A stretch of 64,000 nt of DNA from Alphaproteobacteria bacterium (GTDB lineage Bacteria > Pseudomonadota > Alphaproteobacteria > UBA8366 > Aestuariispiraceae), in the NCBI GenBank assembly GCA_033344895.1, contig JAWPMN010000001.1, positions 1,488,001-1,552,000 on the forward strand, in the 5' to 3' direction. How positions within the stretch are numbered: position 1 is the first letter of the stretch; each line of letters opens with the position of its first letter. Shown here one piece after another: positions 43,430-52,565 of this stretch. Made by a program: the position numbers and the translations under genes. The notes beneath the pieces were generated by a model. The model was not told where the DNA came from and did no database searches. It saw nothing but the letters and a program-made list of their open reading frames with translations.

Positions 43430-45223
43430 CTAGTTTCCGACAGTTTCTGCAAACAATCGGTTAATTTCTGCTTCTAAAGATGCGCGTTCAGCCGATTCCG
43501 GCGGCAGCGCCGCCAGGGCACGCGCGAAATAGCTGCGTGCGTCGTCCATATTCCCGCTACGATAGTCATTCAGCCCGAGGAACCAGAGGGCCTCGATATT
43601 GCCGGGGGCGAGGCGCTCGACACGCCGCATCAGGGCGACGCTTTCCGGGGTCTGCTGCTCACCGGCCTGGGCCCGCAGGATCCGGGCCCGGTCGATCAGG
43701 ATATCGGTATCGTTGGGCGCCAGTTCCGACGCCCGCGACAGCGCGGCACCGGCCTCGTCCAGCCGTCCAAGCACCGTGTAGGACCGCCCCAACATGATCC
43801 AGCCCTGCAGGTCGTCCGGGTTGTCCTCCAGACGCGCGGCCAGACTGCCGACCATGCCTTCGATCATCGCACGCCGGTCCTCCGCGGACATTTCCTCGGC
43901 AGCGGCAATATCGTCCGCGCTCGGCCCGCGGGGTTCCGAACCGGACGCTCGCGCGGTGCTCGGCGCCTCAAGGCCCAGCTCATCCGCCAGCGCCATCAGT
44001 TGACGCATCGGGAAGGGAGCCGCGGCAAACGTCCTCGCCGCCTGGTTCAGGGCCTCCTGCGCCCCGTCGCGATCCCCCAGTACGACGCGCGACCGCACGA
44101 GGCGCAGCCAGCCGTCGAAGTCGGATGGATCATCCGCCAGCCGTACAGCCAGGCCATCGACCATGCCCTGGATCATCTCCCGGCGTTCGCCCTCGGTCAT
44201 GTCGGCCGCGGCCGCCATGTCCTCCGGGGTCGGTCCCCCGGAGTTACGGGCAACCGTATCGGCCAGGGACGGATTGGTCGCCGCGCCCGCCAGCAGCAGC
44301 TCTTCCAGGTCCACCCCCATGTCGGCCGCCAGTTCCTCGGCGCGCTGACGCACGACGCCGGCCCAGGTCGCATCCGGCCCGGCACGGTTCAATAGGCCGA
44401 CCCAGCGGTTCAACGCATCCTTCAACCGGCCCTGCTGACGGTCATATTCGCCGACATAGAAATGCGCCCGCGGATCGTCCGGCGTCAGGTCCAGCACCTT
44501 GTAGAAGGTCTTCGCGGCGGTATCGCTGACATCGCCATCGGACCAGAAAACCAGCGCCTCGCCATAGGCGGAGTTCAGCGCGGCATCGTCCGGGAAACTC
44601 TTCAACGCCTCCTGATAGGCGGCAGCGGCCCTGGCGTAGTTGCCGCGCATCATCTCCGTTCGGCCCAGAAGCGACCAGTCCTCCGGCGCTCCGTCGCCGG
44701 ATTCCAGGCGTTCCGTCAGCCGCGCCGCCATTTCGTCCAGGCTGCCGGCTTCGGTTTCCGCCTGCCCGGCCTGTACACCCGTCATGGCGTTGTCCCGTCC
44801 GGGCACCGACTGGGCCAGTTGCCGTTCGGCCTGGCGCAGGGCGAGCGGCATGTCCGGATTGGCCGGATCGCCATTGCGCAGATACAGCAGCACCGTCAGC
44901 GCAAGCGCGCCCGCGATCAGCGCGGCCGCGACCGTCTGGACACCGGACCCGGTGGCCTTGGCCGCAGTCGCGCCGGAGCCGGCGCGTTTATCCGCCGCCA
45001 GCAGCCGCCGGCCGATCTCGACCCGGCTGGCCTCGGCTTCCTCGGCAGTGATCCGGCCGCGCTCCAAATCGCGCTCGATCTCCCGCAATTGGGATTTGTA
45101 GACGGTCACATCATAGGCGGCGGCATCGGCCTCCGTATCCTGAGGGAGGTCGCGCAGCAGCGGGCGCAGAATCGCGTATCCGGCCGCACAGGTGGCCAGG
45201 GCGGCAAAAACCCAGAAGATCAT
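43430..45223 (-). CDS. ccmI: Cytochrome c biogenesis protein CcmI (CycH), TPR-rich
   Basis: CcmI delivers apocytochrome c to the haem ligation complex. The 597-residue protein has two N-terminal membrane helices (VFAALATCAAGYAILRPLL and VAALIAGALALTVLLYL) flanking a cytoplasmic loop with a leucine-zipper-like YKSQLREIERDLERGRITAE. A long periplasmic TPR region follows (for example WSLLGRTEMMRGNYARAAAA). Residues about 330-410 and 430-510 form a tandem repeat, each with a MIQGMV/MIEGMV plus TPR unit. It is the last ccm gene, overlapping ccmH by 4 nt. Confidence 0.93.
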   Translation of the reverse strand: MIFWVFAALATCAAGYAILRPLLRDLPQDTEADAAAYDVTVYKSQLREIERDLERGRITAEEAEASRVEIGRRLLAADKRAGSGATAAKATGSGVQTVAAALIAGALALTVLLYLRNGDPANPDMPLALRQAERQLAQSVPGRDNAMTGVQAGQAETEAGSLDEMAARLTERLESGDGAPEDWSLLGRTEMMRGNYARAAAAYQEALKSFPDDAALNSAYGEALVFWSDGDVSDTAAKTFYKVLDLTPDDPRAHFYVGEYDRQQGRLKDALNRWVGLLNRAGPDATWAGVVRQRAEELAADMGVDLEELLLAGAATNPSLADTVARNSGGPTPEDMAAAADMTEGERREMIQGMVDGLAVRLADDPSDFDGWLRLVRSRVVLGDRDGAQEALNQAARTFAAAPFPMRQLMALADELGLEAPSTARASGSEPRGPSADDIAAAEEMSAEDRRAMIEGMVGSLAARLEDNPDDLQGWIMLGRSYTVLGRLDEAGAALSRASELAPNDTDILIDRARILRAQAGEQQTPESVALMRRVERLAPGNIEALWFLGLNDYRSGNMDDARSYFARALAALPPESAERASLEAEINRLFAETVGN

Positions 45224-45744
45224 GCCCGCGTTCCCCCGGTCTCGTCGTCATCGGCCAGAAGCGCATCGATCCGTCGGCGCTCTTCCGCGCTCAAGCCACC
45301 CGCCCGGGCGGTATCCGCGCCGGCCGGTGCAACTGGCGTTCGACCGCGGAACCAGACCAGCACCGCGACCGCGCCAATCGCCACGAACAGGAAGGGCCCG
45401 CCCCAGAGCAACACGGTCCCAAGCTTGAGCGGCGGGGTCAGCAGCACATATTCGCCGTAACGGTCGACCAGATACTGTTTGACCTCGGCATTGCTGTCGC
45501 CGGCGACCAGCCGCTCACGCACGATGATGCGCAGATCGCGCGCCAGATCGGCATTGGAATCGTCGATCGACTCGTTCTGGCAGACCAGGCAGCGAATATC
45601 CTTCGATATCTCCCTGGCGCGTGCTTCCAGCCCCGGATCGTCCAGCATCTCGTCCGGCAGCACTGCCGTACCGGGCGTTGCGGCCAGCAGGCCAAGTGCC
45701 AGCAAACCGGACAGGGCGAGAATCAGCGTGTGGCGGCGCTTCAT
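45220..45744 (-). CDS. ccmH: Cytochrome c maturation thiol reductase CcmH
   Basis: CcmH is a membrane-anchored periplasmic oxidoreductase that reduces the CXXCH motif of apocytochrome c. The 174-residue protein has a signal anchor (TLILALSGLLALGLLAATPG), the redox motif LVCQNES within IRCLVCQNESIDDSNADLAR, and a C-terminal membrane helix (GTVLLWGGPFLFVAIGAVAV). The cysteine spacing is RCLVCQN as in the family. The ATG at 45744 overlaps the ccmG stop by 4 nt; the frame open to 45879 adds unrelated residues. Confidence 0.95.
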   Translation of the reverse strand: MKRRHTLILALSGLLALGLLAATPGTAVLPDEMLDDPGLEARAREISKDIRCLVCQNESIDDSNADLARDLRIIVRERLVAGDSNAEVKQYLVDRYGEYVLLTPPLKLGTVLLWGGPFLFVAIGAVAVLVWFRGRTPVAPAGADTARAGGLSAEERRRIDALLADDDETGGTRA

Positions 45745-46322
45745 TGAGCCCTCATCGCGTTGATCCGGGGCAGGAATTCTTCCTCCAGAAGGCGTGGCGT
45801 GACCGGTCCGACATATTTGTAGACCACTTCCCCTTTCGGACTGATCAGAAAGGTTTCCGGATACCCGTAAACCCCCCATTCGATCCCGGCCCGTCCCTCC
45901 GGGTCATAACCGATCCGGGCATAGGGATCGCCCAGTTCCTCCAGCCAGGCAATCGCCGCATCCCGGCGATCCTTGCTGTTCAGGCCATATACCGGAACGC
46001 CGTGGTCCCGGGCCAGCGCGGTGATCAGCGGATGTTCGACGCGACAGGGTACGCACCAGGAGGCGAAGACATTGACCAGGATCGGTTCCCCGCCGAAATT
46101 CTGCGGACCGAAACCGGGCTTGTCCCCCTTCAGCGGCGGCAGTTCTACCGCCGGGACCGGCTCGCCGATCAGTGCGGAGGGAACGATGCTGGGATCCCGG
46201 CCGCCGATCAGCTGATAGGCAAAGACCGCCAGCAGGCCTGAAAAGACCAGTAGCGGCAGCAGTCCCAGCCACCAACGCCGTTTCGGGCGCGCGCTTTCCG
46301 ATACGTTCATCTCATCGCTCAT
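45741..46322 (-). CDS. ccmG: Thiol:disulfide interchange protein CcmG (DsbE)
   Basis: CcmG is a membrane-tethered thioredoxin-like protein that supplies reductant to CcmH and apocytochrome c. An N-terminal anchor (WWLGLLPLLVFSGLLAVFAY) is followed by VNVFASWCVPCRVEHP with the WCxxC redox site, the cis-Pro loop YGYPETFLIS and the CcmG-specific GVPVYGLNSKD segment. The 193-residue length is normal. It lies 10 bp after ccmF and overlaps ccmH by 4 nt. Confidence 0.95.
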   Translation of the reverse strand: MSDEMNVSESARPKRRWWLGLLPLLVFSGLLAVFAYQLIGGRDPSIVPSALIGEPVPAVELPPLKGDKPGFGPQNFGGEPILVNVFASWCVPCRVEHPLITALARDHGVPVYGLNSKDRRDAAIAWLEELGDPYARIGYDPEGRAGIEWGVYGYPETFLISPKGEVVYKYVGPVTPRLLEEEFLPRINAMRAQ

Positions 46323-46332
46323 CGCGAACCCC

Positions 46333-48333
46333 TCATTCTGCCGGCTGCGCGGTGCCGTCCGACGGGGCGGCGCTGCGTTTCGGCGCGCCCACGCGCAGCC
46401 GTCGGTCGCTGAGCGACAGGAACCCGCCCAGCACCATCAGTGTCGACCCGATCCAGAGCCAGGGCACCAGCGGCTTGAAATAGAGCCGCACGGTAAACCG
46501 GCCCTGTCCCGCCGGATCGCCCAGGACCGCATAGAGATCGTACCAGAAGGTCGAGCGAATGGCGGCTTCGGTCGTGACCTGCCCGTTCGACACATATTGC
46601 CGGTTTTCGGATTGCAGAACGACCGGTTCCGCCCCCTTCGACCCCGCCGGAACGACGGAAAAAGTCCCGCGCTCGGCATTGTAGTTCGGTCCCGGCACAT
46701 CGCGGACGGAAGTCAGGGTGAAATCGAAACCGCCGACCTCCACCGTCTGACCGATGGTAACCGCCTCGATTTTCTCCTGCGTCAGGAGCGACGCACCGGT
46801 TGCACCGGCGATCACCACGGCCACGCCCAGATGGGCCGCGGTCATGCCCCATGCGGCCCGGCTCAGGCTGCCCAGGCGGCGCAGGGCCTGCCCCGGTTTC
46901 ACGGCGCGGGTCGGGCGGCATTTCCGGTACAGCTCGGTCATCACGGCGGCGATCAGCCAGGCGGAAAGTGCAAGGCCCAGAAGGGCGATTGCCGCCTGAC
47001 CCCAGACCACGATGCCCGCGACGACGGTCACCGCAACGGTGAAGACGAAGGCGACGCGAAGTATCCTCAGGGCGGGCGCCAGATCCGCCCGCTTCCAGGG
47101 CAGCAGGGGCCCGACGCCCAGCGCCACGAAGAGCGGCGCCATGATCGGCACGAAGGTCGCGTTGAAGAACGGCGGCCCGACGGAAATCTTGTCATCCGTC
47201 GCCAGCTCCAGAAACAGCGGGTAGAGTGTGCCCAGAAGCACCGTCGCGGCCGCCGTCGTCAGCAGCAGGTTGTTCAGTACCAGGGCCCCTTCCCGGCTGA
47301 TCGGGCGGAACAGGCCGCCGCCCGTCAGCATCGGCGCGCGCCAGGCGTAGAGCGTGAAGGAGCCGCCGATGGCGACCGCCAGCAGGGCGAGGATGAAGAC
47401 GCCGCGTTCCGGATCGCTGGCAAAGGCGTGAACCGATGTCAGCACCCCCGAACGCACCAGGAAGGTGCCGATCAGGCTGAGCGAGAATCCTATGATCGCC
47501 AGAAGGATGGTCCAGCTCTTCAGCGTGTCGCGCTTCTCCACGACAATGGCCGAATGCAGCAGCGCGGTCGCGACCAGCCAGGGCATGAAACTTGCATTTT
47601 CGACCGGGTCCCAGAACCAGAAGCCGCCCCAGCCCAGCTCGTAATAGGCCCACCAGCTGCCCAGGGCGATGCCGCCGGTCAGGAAGGCCCAGGCCAGCAA
47701 TGTCCAGGGCCGGACCCAACGCGCCCAGGCCGCATCGACCTTGCCTTCGATCAGGGCGGCACAGGCAAAGGAAAACACGATCGAAAGCCCGACATAGCCG
47801 ATGTAGAGCATCGGCGGGTGGAAGGCGAGGCCGGGATCCTGCAGCAGAGGATTTAGGTCGCGCCCTTCCAGCGGCGCGGGAAAGATGCGTTCGAACGGGT
47901 TGGAGGTCAGCAGCATGAACAGCAGGAAACCGACCGTGATCAGGGCCTGGATCGACAGGGTCCGTGCCTTCAGGCCCGGCGGCAGATTGCCGCCGAAGAC
48001 TGAGACCAGCGCCCCGAACAGCGCCATCACCGCAACCCAGAGCAGCAGCGAGCCTTCGTGATTTCCCCAGGCTCCGGACACCTTGTAGAGCAGCGGTTTC
48101 AGCGAATGGGAGTTCTGGACGACGTTCAGGACCGAGAAATCGGATGTCACATAGGCATGGATCAGGGCGAGAAAGGCGAAGAGCAGCAGGCCGAACTGGG
48201 CCAGCGACGCCGGGCCCGCCACCGCCATCAGGCGTCCATCCCCCCGGGCCGCGCCCAGCATCGGAACAGTCGACTGGATCAGCGCCACGCCGAGCGCGAG
48301 GGTCAATACATAATGGCCCAGTTCCGCGATCAT
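46333..48333 (-). CDS. ccmF: Haem lyase subunit CcmF
   Basis: CcmF is a large membrane protein that ligates haem from holo-CcmE to apocytochrome c. The 666 residues are mostly hydrophobic and contain the WWD signature WGGFWFWDPVENASFMPWLV, the conserved NSHSLKPLLYKVSGAWGNHE and SLLLWVAVMALFGAL segments, plus periplasmic histidines in FHPPMLYIGY. It lies 21 bp after ccmE and 10 bp before ccmG. Confidence 0.97.
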   Translation of the reverse strand: MIAELGHYVLTLALGVALIQSTVPMLGAARGDGRLMAVAGPASLAQFGLLLFAFLALIHAYVTSDFSVLNVVQNSHSLKPLLYKVSGAWGNHEGSLLLWVAVMALFGALVSVFGGNLPPGLKARTLSIQALITVGFLLFMLLTSNPFERIFPAPLEGRDLNPLLQDPGLAFHPPMLYIGYVGLSIVFSFACAALIEGKVDAAWARWVRPWTLLAWAFLTGGIALGSWWAYYELGWGGFWFWDPVENASFMPWLVATALLHSAIVVEKRDTLKSWTILLAIIGFSLSLIGTFLVRSGVLTSVHAFASDPERGVFILALLAVAIGGSFTLYAWRAPMLTGGGLFRPISREGALVLNNLLLTTAAATVLLGTLYPLFLELATDDKISVGPPFFNATFVPIMAPLFVALGVGPLLPWKRADLAPALRILRVAFVFTVAVTVVAGIVVWGQAAIALLGLALSAWLIAAVMTELYRKCRPTRAVKPGQALRRLGSLSRAAWGMTAAHLGVAVVIAGATGASLLTQEKIEAVTIGQTVEVGGFDFTLTSVRDVPGPNYNAERGTFSVVPAGSKGAEPVVLQSENRQYVSNGQVTTEAAIRSTFWYDLYAVLGDPAGQGRFTVRLYFKPLVPWLWIGSTLMVLGGFLSLSDRRLRVGAPKRSAAPSDGTAQPAE

Positions 48334-48354
48334 CTGTCTCGCTCCCCTCTGTCC

Positions 48355-48888
48355 TCAGCCCTTGCAGGGATTGGCGCCCGACGCCGCATCGGATGACGTC
48401 ACGGCCTGGGTTTCACCCTCCTGCCAGGTGCCGGCCCGCTTCATCGCCTCGACAGCTTCGGCCGGCATGTAGGTCTCGTCATGTTTGGCCAGAACCTCCT
48501 GCGCCCGAAACGCCCGGCCGGCGCCGTCCAGCTGACCCAGGGCGACAACGCCCTGCCCGTCCCGGAACAAGCTGGGCAGCAGACCCTGATAGGTAACGGT
48601 GACGCTGTTGGCGCCATCCGTCACGACAAATTCCCGGGTTACGCCGTCGTCGCGGATCCGGCAGCTGCCGATTTCGACCAGCCCCCCGATCCGGAAGGTC
48701 GCGCCTTCAGGCACCTTGCCCTCGACGACCTCCGTCGGGCCGAAGAACAGGTTCACGTTGCTTTGCAGCGCAGTCAGCGTCAGGGCGGTCGCCGCACCGA
48801 GGAAGGCCACGCCGCAAATCACCAGGATCAGGCGCATCCGCTTGCGCTGTGCGGCCGGAGACCGCCGTCTTGCACCGATATCGCTCAT
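48355..48888 (-). CDS. ccmE: Haem chaperone CcmE
   Basis: CcmE binds haem covalently in the periplasm and passes it to CcmF. The 177-residue protein has an N-terminal anchor (LILVICGVAFLGAATALTLT), a beta-barrel (FRIGGLVEIGSC, VTVTYQGLLPSLFRDGQGVV) and the haem-binding motif VLAKHDETYMPAEA, with the haem-linking histidine at position 136. It overlaps ccmD by 4 nt and precedes ccmF. Confidence 0.96.
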   Translation of the reverse strand: MSDIGARRRSPAAQRKRMRLILVICGVAFLGAATALTLTALQSNVNLFFGPTEVVEGKVPEGATFRIGGLVEIGSCRIRDDGVTREFVVTDGANSVTVTYQGLLPSLFRDGQGVVALGQLDGAGRAFRAQEVLAKHDETYMPAEAVEAMKRAGTWQEGETQAVTSSDAASGANPCKG

Positions 48889-49076
48889 CTATCCCCCGGT
48901 GCACCGCGCCGCGTGCGGCTGCCCTGCAGCAGATCCAGATCGCGCTGCCGCGCCCGCAGACGGCGCAGGGTCTGGACTGCCAGCCCCAGCATCAGCGCAA
49001 AACAGACACCATAGGACCCCCAAACATAGAGGCCCGTTCCGTCCATTTGCCAGAATTCAGACAGCGTCTCGAACAT
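48885..49076 (-). CDS. ccmD: Haem exporter protein CcmD
   Basis: CcmD is a tiny membrane protein that helps release holo-CcmE from CcmABC. The 63-residue protein has one transmembrane helix (GLYVWGSYGVCFALMLGLAV) followed by the basic cytoplasmic tail RRLRARQRDLDLLQ, which is the family pattern. It lies 15 bp after ccmC and overlaps ccmE by 4 nt. Confidence 0.9.
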   Translation of the reverse strand: MFETLSEFWQMDGTGLYVWGSYGVCFALMLGLAVQTLRRLRARQRDLDLLQGSRTRRGAPGDR

Positions 49077-49091
49077 CGTCTTTCATCCGCC

Positions 49092-49907
49092 TCAAGTGCC
49101 GCGCAGCTCGGCACGCAGGCCAGCGCGCAAGGCCCGCAGCCGCACCACCGCGAATTCGCCACGCAGCCGAAGGATCAGCAACGCAAGGAAGGCCAGGGTA
49201 AACCCGGCCAGCATCAACATCAGCGGCAGCAGCATTTCCGGTGGCAGGTCGCCGCCCTGCTGCGCCGCCGCCGCCGCCAGATCGGCCGGCAGGTTTTCCG
49301 CCTGCACCACGGCTTCCGGCTCCCCGAAGATGGCACCCATGAGGTCGCCCGCCAGGGTCGATTTCTGATGCAGCGTATTGAAGAAATAGACTGAAAACTT
49401 GATCAGCGGAATGTTCACCACGCCCACCAGGGCCAGGATCGCCGCCGGTTTGTCGCCGCGCGCCGGATCGTCGAAGGCATTGGCCAATGCCAGATAGCCG
49501 AAATACAGGAACAGCAGGATCAGCATCGATGTCAGGCGGGCGTCCCAGACCCAGTAGGTGCCCCATGTCGGACGGCCCCACAGAGATCCCGTCACCAGAC
49601 AGATGATGCAGAAGACACAGCCGATCGGCGCCGCAGATCGGGCGAGCAGGTCGCCCAGCGGGTGTTTCCAGATCAGGAAACTGGCACTGCCCAGCGCCAT
49701 GACGACATAGGCTGCCTGCGCCAGGAACGCGGTGGGAACATGGATATACATGATCCGGACGGTTTCGCCCTGCTGGAAATCCGGCGGCGACGCGTAGAGG
49801 CCGAAATACAGCCCGGCGGCCAGCGCAGGCAGGCACAGGGCGACGATCCAGGGCAGCGCCCTGTCCGCCACGCGCATGAACTGGCCCGGATTCGCGAACC
49901 GATGCAT
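49092..49907 (-). CDS. ccmC: Haem transporter subunit CcmC
   Basis: CcmC handles haem at the periplasmic face and attaches it to CcmE. Six membrane helices surround the WWD-type signature WGTYWVWDARLTS and the conserved GETVRIMYIHVPTAFLAQAA, with haem-ligand histidines expected at IHVPTA and NTLHQKSTL. The ATG at 49907 (MHRFANPGQFMRVADRALP) starts the usual N-terminus; an ATG at 49955 with a GGA-type site upstream is an alternative that adds 16 residues. Confidence 0.95.
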   Translation of the reverse strand: MHRFANPGQFMRVADRALPWIVALCLPALAAGLYFGLYASPPDFQQGETVRIMYIHVPTAFLAQAAYVVMALGSASFLIWKHPLGDLLARSAAPIGCVFCIICLVTGSLWGRPTWGTYWVWDARLTSMLILLFLYFGYLALANAFDDPARGDKPAAILALVGVVNIPLIKFSVYFFNTLHQKSTLAGDLMGAIFGEPEAVVQAENLPADLAAAAAQQGGDLPPEMLLPLMLMLAGFTLAFLALLILRLRGEFAVVRLRALRAGLRAELRGT

Positions 49908-50036
49908 CCTGTTCGATCCCGTCACGCCTGTCTCAACCCCGCCGGACGGGGTCATCCGGCCATTTCCTACACGCTATGGCCGTTTCGTGCACGTTGATTT
50001 GGCTCAAAGATTTGCCTTTGACCAGTGCCGCACCCG

Positions 50037-50705
50037 CTATCCCTCGACCCCGTGACGAACCGCCGCGGCGGCGGCGAGCGGGGCCAGAGGGATCGCTGCC
50101 GCCAGGATCGCCGCGAGATAGAGGAAATGCGGCTGCGGCGAGACGCTGGTCAGAACCGCGTCGACGGCGGTCACACCGAAAATCAGGATCGGAATGTAGA
50201 GGGGCAGGACCAGCAGGGCGATCAGCAGACCGGCCCGGCGCGCACCGAGGCTGAGCGCCGCGCCGACGGCACCGATCAGGCTGAGGCTCGGCGTGCCGAT
50301 GGCCAGCCCGGCGAGCAGGACCGGATAGCCCTGCGGCGGCAGGTTGAGCAGGATGCCGATCAACGGCGCAACGGCAATCAGCGGCAATCCCGTCGTCAGC
50401 CAGTGGGCCAGGGTCTTGGCCAGAACGACCAGCGTCAGGGGCGTCGGGGACAGGGCCATCTGTTCCAGGCTGCCATCGGCCAGATCCTGCTGGAACAGGC
50501 GGTCCAGCGACAGCATGACGGACAGCAGCGCCAGAACCCAGATCACGCCGGGCGCGATCCGGGCCAGGGTTTCCGGTGCCGGGCCGACGCCGAAGGGAAA
50601 CAGCGACGCGGCAATGACGAAGAAACCCAGAACCAGCGCCAGATCGGCACTCTGACGCACCGCCAGCAGCAGGTCGCGGACCAGAACCGCCCGGAATCCC
50701 GTCAT
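50037..50705 (-). CDS. ccmB: Haem ABC exporter permease CcmB
   Basis: CcmB is the six-helix permease that works with the ATPase CcmA to release holo-CcmE. The 222 residues contain family segments VIWVLALLSVMLSLDRLFQQ, LADGSLEQMALSP and ALAIGTPSLSLIGAVGAALS-like LAGLAIGTPSLSLIGAVGAA. It overlaps ccmA by 4 nt and lies 129 bp upstream of ccmC, the largest gap in the operon. Confidence 0.95.
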   Translation of the reverse strand: MTGFRAVLVRDLLLAVRQSADLALVLGFFVIAASLFPFGVGPAPETLARIAPGVIWVLALLSVMLSLDRLFQQDLADGSLEQMALSPTPLTLVVLAKTLAHWLTTGLPLIAVAPLIGILLNLPPQGYPVLLAGLAIGTPSLSLIGAVGAALSLGARRAGLLIALLVLPLYIPILIFGVTAVDAVLTSVSPQPHFLYLAAILAAAIPLAPLAAAAAVRHGVEG

Positions 50706-51346
50706 GCCGGCACCGCCGCGCCGCGCGGCGCATAATCACCAAGGTCGAGGGTCTCGCCGTCAGGCAGAATGAATTCGATATGCGTCGACAGGACCACCGC
50801 GCCGCCCTTTCGACGGTGCGCCCCGACCAGTGCCTCCACGGCGCGGACCGACACGGTATCCAGTCCGACGGTCGGCTCGTCCAGCAACCAGACATCCGCA
50901 TCCGTGACCAGAAGCCGGGCCAGCGACAGACGGCGGCGTTGTCCCGACGACAGAACGGCGCCCCGCGTATCGGCCAGATGGGTCAGGTCGAGCGCCGCCA
51001 GGGCCTCTTCCAGCCGGGAAGTCCGGTCAGTCCCGGCAAGATCGGCCCAGAACCGCAGGCTCTCCCGCACGGTCAGAGTCGGTTTCACCGGGTCTGCATG
51101 GCCGATATAGGCTATTCGGCTCCGATGGGAATCCGGGTCTTCCGATGCCGCGCGGCCATCCAGGAGAAGGTCGCCATCGAACGGCTCGAGCAACCCCGCC
51201 AGCACACGCAGCAGGCTGGACTTTCCACTGCCGTTCGGGCCGGTCAGGAGGAGGGCACCGCCGGGATGCAGCGAGAAGGACAGGTCTTCAAAGACCAGTT
51301 TCTGGCCGCGCAGACAGGTCAGCCGATGCGCCGTGAGTATTGCCAT
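50702..51346 (-). CDS. ccmA: Haem ABC exporter ATPase CcmA
   Basis: CcmA powers the CcmAB transporter. The 214-residue protein has Walker A GPNGSGKSSLLRVLAG, the ABC signature LSSGQRRRLSLARLLV, Walker B DVWLLDEPTVGLD and the switch histidine in LSTHIEF. I choose the ATG at 51346 because GGAAAG lies just upstream; the ATG at 51358 has no ribosome binding site. It is the first gene of ccmABCDEFGHI. Confidence 0.95.
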   Translation of the reverse strand: MAILTAHRLTCLRGQKLVFEDLSFSLHPGGALLLTGPNGSGKSSLLRVLAGLLEPFDGDLLLDGRAASEDPDSHRSRIAYIGHADPVKPTLTVRESLRFWADLAGTDRTSRLEEALAALDLTHLADTRGAVLSSGQRRRLSLARLLVTDADVWLLDEPTVGLDTVSVRAVEALVGAHRRKGGAVVLSTHIEFILPDGETLDLGDYAPRGAAVPA

Positions 51347-51428
51347 GACGCTTTCCATGCGGCGCGAACCAGTGGCCCGTCAAGCGCCATGCGCGATACC
51401 GAACAGAGAATTTCCGGGACCAACCCGA

Positions 51429-52565
51429 TCATTCGAGCAGGATTTCGACCCGTCGGTTCTTGGGCTCCCGCACGCCGTCGGCCGTGGCGACCATCGGCTC
51501 TTCCTCCCCGCGGGCAAAGGTCACGATGCCCGTCGCGGGCAGCCCCAGTTCGACCAGCATGGACCGGACCCGGTCAGCCCGCCGCTCGGACAGTCCCATA
51601 TTGTATTTCTGGGTGCCCGAAGTGTCTGCGTGGCCGGTCAGGATGATGCGCGCGACCTTGCCTTCGCTGGCATAACCGGCCGCCTGGCGCAGGATCGCTT
51701 CCGTCGCCGGGGTCAGTTCCGCCTTGTCCCAATCGAAATAGACGATGAAGTTCCGCGTGATCTCCGGTTCCGGCGCGGGCGGCGGGGCCGGCGGCGGAGG
51801 GGGAGGCGGCGGTGGAGGCGGTGGCGGCGGAGCAGCAGCGATTTCCGGTTCAGGCGCTGGCGCGGGTTCGACCGCCGACTGCATCGGGACGGGCTCCGGC
51901 TCCGGTTCGGGACGCGACTTTCCGACCGGGAAGGTGTAGCGCAGACCGACCGTGAAGAGGTGGTTGTAGTATTCCGACCGGGAACGGACACCGTTCGCCG
52001 TGTTGACCTCGACCTCCGGCACGGCCAGGAAATTGTACTGGCCGGTCAGTTCGACATTGTCGTGCAGGTCGAAGGACACGCCCGCAATGGCCTGCAAGGC
52101 GAGGTTCGGATCGGCGTAATCGTCGATCGACGACGTTCCGCCGGCGGTCGTGACCGGCGAGACGTTCTTGTAATTGAGATAGGCCACCCCGGCCCCGACC
52201 CCGAGATAGGGCGAGAATCCGTCGGCTTCGAAGTCGTAAAGGCCGTTGATGATCATCGTCCAGGCATCGACGTCACCCGTCGCATTGCCCGCGCTGATGT
52301 TTTCCACCTGGCTGGTGCGATAGCCGATTTCCAGCTCGGACCGCCAACCCTCTTCGTATTTGAACCCGATCGTGCCCAGCGCACCCGGACCGCCGGAATG
52401 TTCGATCGACTGGTTGGTGTTCGGGACATCCAGATCCTGTTCGTGCGGAATGTTGTATCCCGCACCGATGCCGATGTAGTACCCGTCGTCGCGCGCCGTG
52501 GCCGCGCCAATGCCCAGCGCGGTCGCCGAGGCCGTCGCGGCGGAAATGAGGATCAGGCGATTCAT
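51429..52565 (-). CDS. OmpA-family outer-membrane protein
   Basis: A signal peptide (LILISAATASATALGIGAAT) is followed by an eight-strand-like beta-barrel (GYYIGIGAGYNIPHEQDL, ALGTIGFKYEEGWRSELEIG, PYLGVGAGVAYLNYKN). A Pro/Glu-rich linker comes next, including a run of 14 prolines, then a C-terminal OmpA domain (FIVYFDWDKAELTPATEAIL, ILTGHADTSGTQKYNMGLSE, RRADRVRSMLVELG). The OmpA domain carries the Asp and Arg that bind diaminopimelate in peptidoglycan. It anchors the outer membrane to the cell wall and may form a small pore. Confidence 0.93.
   Translation of the reverse strand: MNRLILISAATASATALGIGAATARDDGYYIGIGAGYNIPHEQDLDVPNTNQSIEHSGGPGALGTIGFKYEEGWRSELEIGYRTSQVENISAGNATGDVDAWTMIINGLYDFEADGFSPYLGVGAGVAYLNYKNVSPVTTAGGTSSIDDYADPNLALQAIAGVSFDLHDNVELTGQYNFLAVPEVEVNTANGVRSRSEYYNHLFTVGLRYTFPVGKSRPEPEPEPVPMQSAVEPAPAPEPEIAAAPPPPPPPPPPPPPPAPPPAPEPEITRNFIVYFDWDKAELTPATEAILRQAAGYASEGKVARIILTGHADTSGTQKYNMGLSERRADRVRSMLVELGLPATGIVTFARGEEEPMVATADGVREPKNRRVEILLE
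51777..51830. repeat. Polyproline-coding G/C-rich repeat in the OmpA linker
   Basis: On the plus strand this stretch is almost only GGC and GGN triplets. Translated on the minus strand it gives 14 consecutive prolines (51789-51830), then Ala-Pro-Pro-Pro. The G-rich strand has many runs of three or more Gs, so it is prone to slippage and could fold as a quadruplex. It encodes the flexible linker between barrel and OmpA domain. Confidence 0.75.
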
